A program made the position numbers and the translations under genes. The notes beneath the pieces are model-generated. The model was given only the letters and a program-made list of their open reading frames with translations. It made no database searches and had not been told where the DNA came from. 64,000 nucleotides of DNA, from NCBI RefSeq assembly GCF_948472415.1, contig NZ_OX419519.1, forward strand, positions 4,650,001 through 4,714,000. The letters run 5' to 3'. This document shows positions 61,976 to 64,000 of this stretch, piece after piece; within the stretch, counting starts at the first letter, position 1; each line of letters opens with the position of its first letter. This DNA is from Kitasatospora fiedleri. Its GTDB lineage: Bacteria; Actinomycetota; Actinomycetes; Streptomycetales; Streptomycetaceae.

Positions 61976-62770
61976 ATGGGTCTGCGCGATGTGGTGGAAC
62001 GCACGCCGGGGCTGCGCACCCTGCTGGACCGGGCCTACCGGCTGTACGGCCGCCGGGTCGAGGTGCACCTGGCGAACACCCCGCACCACATCGGCGTGAT
62101 CCTGGACGGCAACCGGCGCTGGGCCAAGGCCACCGGCGGCAGCACCGCCTACGGGCACCGGCGCGGCGCCGACAAGATCAGCGAGTTCCTGGGCTGGTGC
62201 GCGGAGACCGACGTCCGGGTGGTCACCCTGTGGATGCTCTCCACCGACAACCTGGCCCGCCCCGCCGAGGAGCTCGTCCCGCTGCTCGGCATCATCGAGG
62301 ACGCGGTGCGCGGCCTGGTCGAGGCCGGCCGCTGGAAGGTCCACCCGGTCGGCGCGCTCGACCTGCTGCCCGCGCGCACCGCCGAGGTGCTCAAGCGGGC
62401 CGCCCAGGAGACCGCGCACATCGACGGGCTGACCGTGAACGTGGCGATCGGCTACGGCGGCCGCCAGGAGATCGCCGACGCCGTCCGCTCGCTGCTCCAG
62501 GAGCACGCCGGGCGCGGCACCTCGATCGAGGAGCTGGCCGAGGTCCTCGACGTCGAGCACATCGCCGAGCACCTCTACACCAAGGGCCAGCCCGACCCGG
62601 ACCTGGTGATCCGCACCTCCGGCGAGCAGCGGCTGTCCGGCTTCCTGCTCTGGCAGTCCGCGCACAGCGAGTTCTACTTCTGCGAGGCGTACTGGCCGGC
62701 CTTCCGGAAGGTCGACTTCCTCCGGGCGCTGCGCGACTACCAGCTGCGCAACCGGCGGATGGGGCGCTGA
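61976..62770 (+). CDS. uppS: Isoprenyl transferase (polyprenyl diphosphate synthase, cis type)
   Basis: 264 residues of UppS/Z-prenyl transferases making polyprenyl diphosphates (undecaprenyl carrier or shorter). Catalytic Asp44 in GVILDGNRRWA; TLWMLSTDNLARP, IGYGGRQEIADAVR, DPDLVIRTSGEQRLSGFLLWQSAHSEFYF, and the YWPAFRKVDFLRAL end are diagnostic. -10 TAGGCT at 61920-61925. Actinobacteria have two such enzymes; chain length cannot be assigned. It precedes phoH on the same strand by 190 bp, where an 8-bp inverted repeat (CATTCGCG/CGCGAATG) is seen. Confidence 0.92.
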   Translation: MGLRDVVERTPGLRTLLDRAYRLYGRRVEVHLANTPHHIGVILDGNRRWAKATGGSTAYGHRRGADKISEFLGWCAETDVRVVTLWMLSTDNLARPAEELVPLLGIIEDAVRGLVEAGRWKVHPVGALDLLPARTAEVLKRAAQETAHIDGLTVNVAIGYGGRQEIADAVRSLLQEHAGRGTSIEELAEVLDVEHIAEHLYTKGQPDPDLVIRTSGEQRLSGFLLWQSAHSEFYFCEAYWPAFRKVDFLRALRDYQLRNRRMGR

Positions 62771-62961
62771 CCCCGGGTCAGGCTCCACTACCCGTGGGAC
62801 GGGTGGGAAAACGTTCACCCGGTGTGATCCCGCCATTCGCGCGGGCGCGAATGCGGGGCCGCTCGCCTGGGAATACACCCTTCAGACCGTCCTCCCGGCC
62901 AGCGGGGCCGCGGGGGCCGGTGGGCCGCGGGTGACGTCGGGTCACCCGCTCTGGAGGGCTA

Positions 62962-64000
62962 GTGGTCAGTTCCAAGAGCCGCCGGACACCTGACCGGCGC
63001 ACGTACGTCCTCGACACCAGCGTGCTCCTGGCGGACCCGATGGCGATGACGCGCTTCGAGGAGCACGAGGTGGTCCTCCCGGTCGTCGTCGTCACCGAGC
63101 TGGAGGCCAAACGGCACCACCCGGAGCTGGGCTACTTCGCCCGCCAGGCACTGCGGATGCTGGACGACTACCGGGTGCGGCACGGCCGGCTGGACGAGCC
63201 GATCCCGGTCGGCGAGCTCGGCGGCACCATCCGGGTCGAACTGAACCACTCCGACACCTCGATCCTCCCGGCCGGCTACCGGGTCGGCGGCGGCGAGGCG
63301 GACACCCGCATCCTCGCGGTCGCCCGCAACCTGCAGGCCGAGGGCTACGACGTCACCGTCGTCTCCAAGGACCTGCCGCTGCGGATCAAGGCCAGCTCGG
63401 TCGGCCTGCTGGCCGAGGAGTACCGGGCCGAGCTGGCGATCACCTCCGGCTGGACGGGCATGACCGAGCTGCACGTCCCCGCCGACCAGGTGGACCGACT
63501 GTTCGCCGGCCAGGAGCACGCCCTGGAGGTGGAGGGCGCCGAGCAGCTCCCGGTCCACACCGGCCTGGTGCTGCACTCCGAGCGCGGCCGGGCGCTGGGC
63601 CGGGTGGCCCCCGACGGCCGGGTGCAGCTGGTGCGCGGCGACCGCGAGGCGTTCGGCCTGCGCGGCCGCAGCGCCGAGCAGCGGATCGCCCTCGACCTGC
63701 TGCTCGACCCGGAGATCGGCATCATCTCGATGGGCGGCCGGGCCGGCACCGGCAAGTCCGCGCTCGCCCTGTGCGCCGGGCTCGAAGCCGTCCTGGAGCG
63801 CCGCCAGCACCGCAAGGTGATGGTCTTCCGCCCGCTGTACGCGGTCGGCGGCCAGGAGCTCGGCTACCTGCCCGGCAGCGAGGCCGAGAAGATGGGCCCC
63901 TGGGCGCAGGCGGTCTTCGACACCCTCTCCGCCGTCACCACGCCCGACGTGATCGAGGAGGTCATCTCCCGCGGCATGCTGGAGGTGCTGCCGCTCACCC
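62962..64000 (+). CDS. phoH: PhoH-family ATPase with N-terminal PIN domain, 3' partial
   Basis: The frame runs off the window. GTG start 3 bases after GGAGGGCTA-type sequence. N-terminal PIN-like domain: TYVLDTSVLLADP (Asp pair), VVVVTELEAKRHHPELG, GGEADTRILAVARNL; then a PhoH P-loop ATPase with GGRAGTGKSALALCAGLEA, FRPLYAVGGQELGYLPG. The PIN-PhoH (YlaK-like) architecture is associated with RNA unwinding and cleavage. Likely about 440 residues in full; the last third is missing. Confidence 0.93.
   Translation, partial: MVSSKSRRTPDRRTYVLDTSVLLADPMAMTRFEEHEVVLPVVVVTELEAKRHHPELGYFARQALRMLDDYRVRHGRLDEPIPVGELGGTIRVELNHSDTSILPAGYRVGGGEADTRILAVARNLQAEGYDVTVVSKDLPLRIKASSVGLLAEEYRAELAITSGWTGMTELHVPADQVDRLFAGQEHALEVEGAEQLPVHTGLVLHSERGRALGRVAPDGRVQLVRGDREAFGLRGRSAEQRIALDLLLDPEIGIISMGGRAGTGKSALALCAGLEAVLERRQHRKVMVFRPLYAVGGQELGYLPGSEAEKMGPWAQAVFDTLSAVTTPDVIEEVISRGMLEVLPLT

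Noticed and set aside
62834..62853. Terminator between uppS and phoH
   Set aside because: CATTCGCG/CGCGAATG has only 8-bp arms and sits between same-strand genes; it could equally be an operator, so no call was made.

Overview
High-GC DNA, GTG/TTG start codons, leaderless promoters with TAGGCT-type -10 boxes, the mycothiol amidase gene mca, an rpf-type muralytic gene behind a ydaO riboswitch, and a tRNA-Leu with anticodon UAA (bldA) together point to the family Streptomycetaceae (Streptomyces or Kitasatospora), chromosomal core region. Genus and species cannot be fixed from the window alone.

Layout. 0-14 kb: mfd (5' end cut by the window), a SurA-like lipoprotein, a small LPXTG protein, MazG, an SDR-like fragment, a cytochrome P450 broken by one frameshift, the riboswitch-controlled rpfA, enolase, DivIC/FtsB, DUF501, Ppx/GppA, and NADH dehydrogenase-2 behind a distant Rex-type operator. 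14-26 kb: bldA, an ABC exporter pair of the FtsX type, cyclophilin, a Bax-inhibitor-like protein, thiolase, an SGNH lipase and cystathionine beta-synthase. 25.7-26.1 kb: no gene, but strongly structured, a candidate ncRNA. 26-38.6 kb: L,D-transpeptidase, a lipoprotein that seems to start at ATC, DUF1203, cystathionine gamma-synthase, MarR, threonine dehydratase with an ACT domain, a DrrAB-type ABC pair behind twin palindromic operators, greA, DUF4307 and mca. Beta-synthase and gamma-synthase form a transsulfuration pair.

38.7-45.7 kb is the accessory part. A compact four-gene minus-strand operon holds a Nudix/winged-helix regulator (frameshifted as read), a nucleoside phosphorylase-like protein with an added C-terminal module, a 659-residue membrane protein, and a small membrane protein. 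The second and third proteins share a short RHIM/amyloid-like motif (AH-STVGI-A--V---S-V), which suggests homotypic signalling from a nucleoside-sensing or nucleoside-cleaving subunit to a membrane effector. This is the best candidate here for a new conflict or cell-suicide system. Beside it are an IS256-type transposase that lost its whole catalytic core in frame yet keeps a ribosome-binding site and is translationally coupled to a 155-residue unknown, and a decayed VapBC-like toxin-antitoxin pair.

45.7-64 kb: a YyaL-type thioredoxin-fold protein, a monooxygenase-fold protein opposite an ArsR regulator (with a TTA codon that would need bldA), GNAT, an HTH regulator opposite a secreted papain-like protease operon, a GlxA/AraC regulator opposite a quinone oxidoreductase-like enzyme, hemolysin III, GTP-type PEP carboxykinase, an AlaA-type aminotransferase, a prepilin peptidase, a GH18 chitinase with DasR-like sites, an isoprenyl transferase and phoH (3' end cut). 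Convergent genes are usually separated by long, nearly perfect hairpins. Several stop codons have been copied into short tandem repeats. Three genes carry single-base-type frameshifts, two of them in G/C runs, so assembly error must be weighed against true decay.
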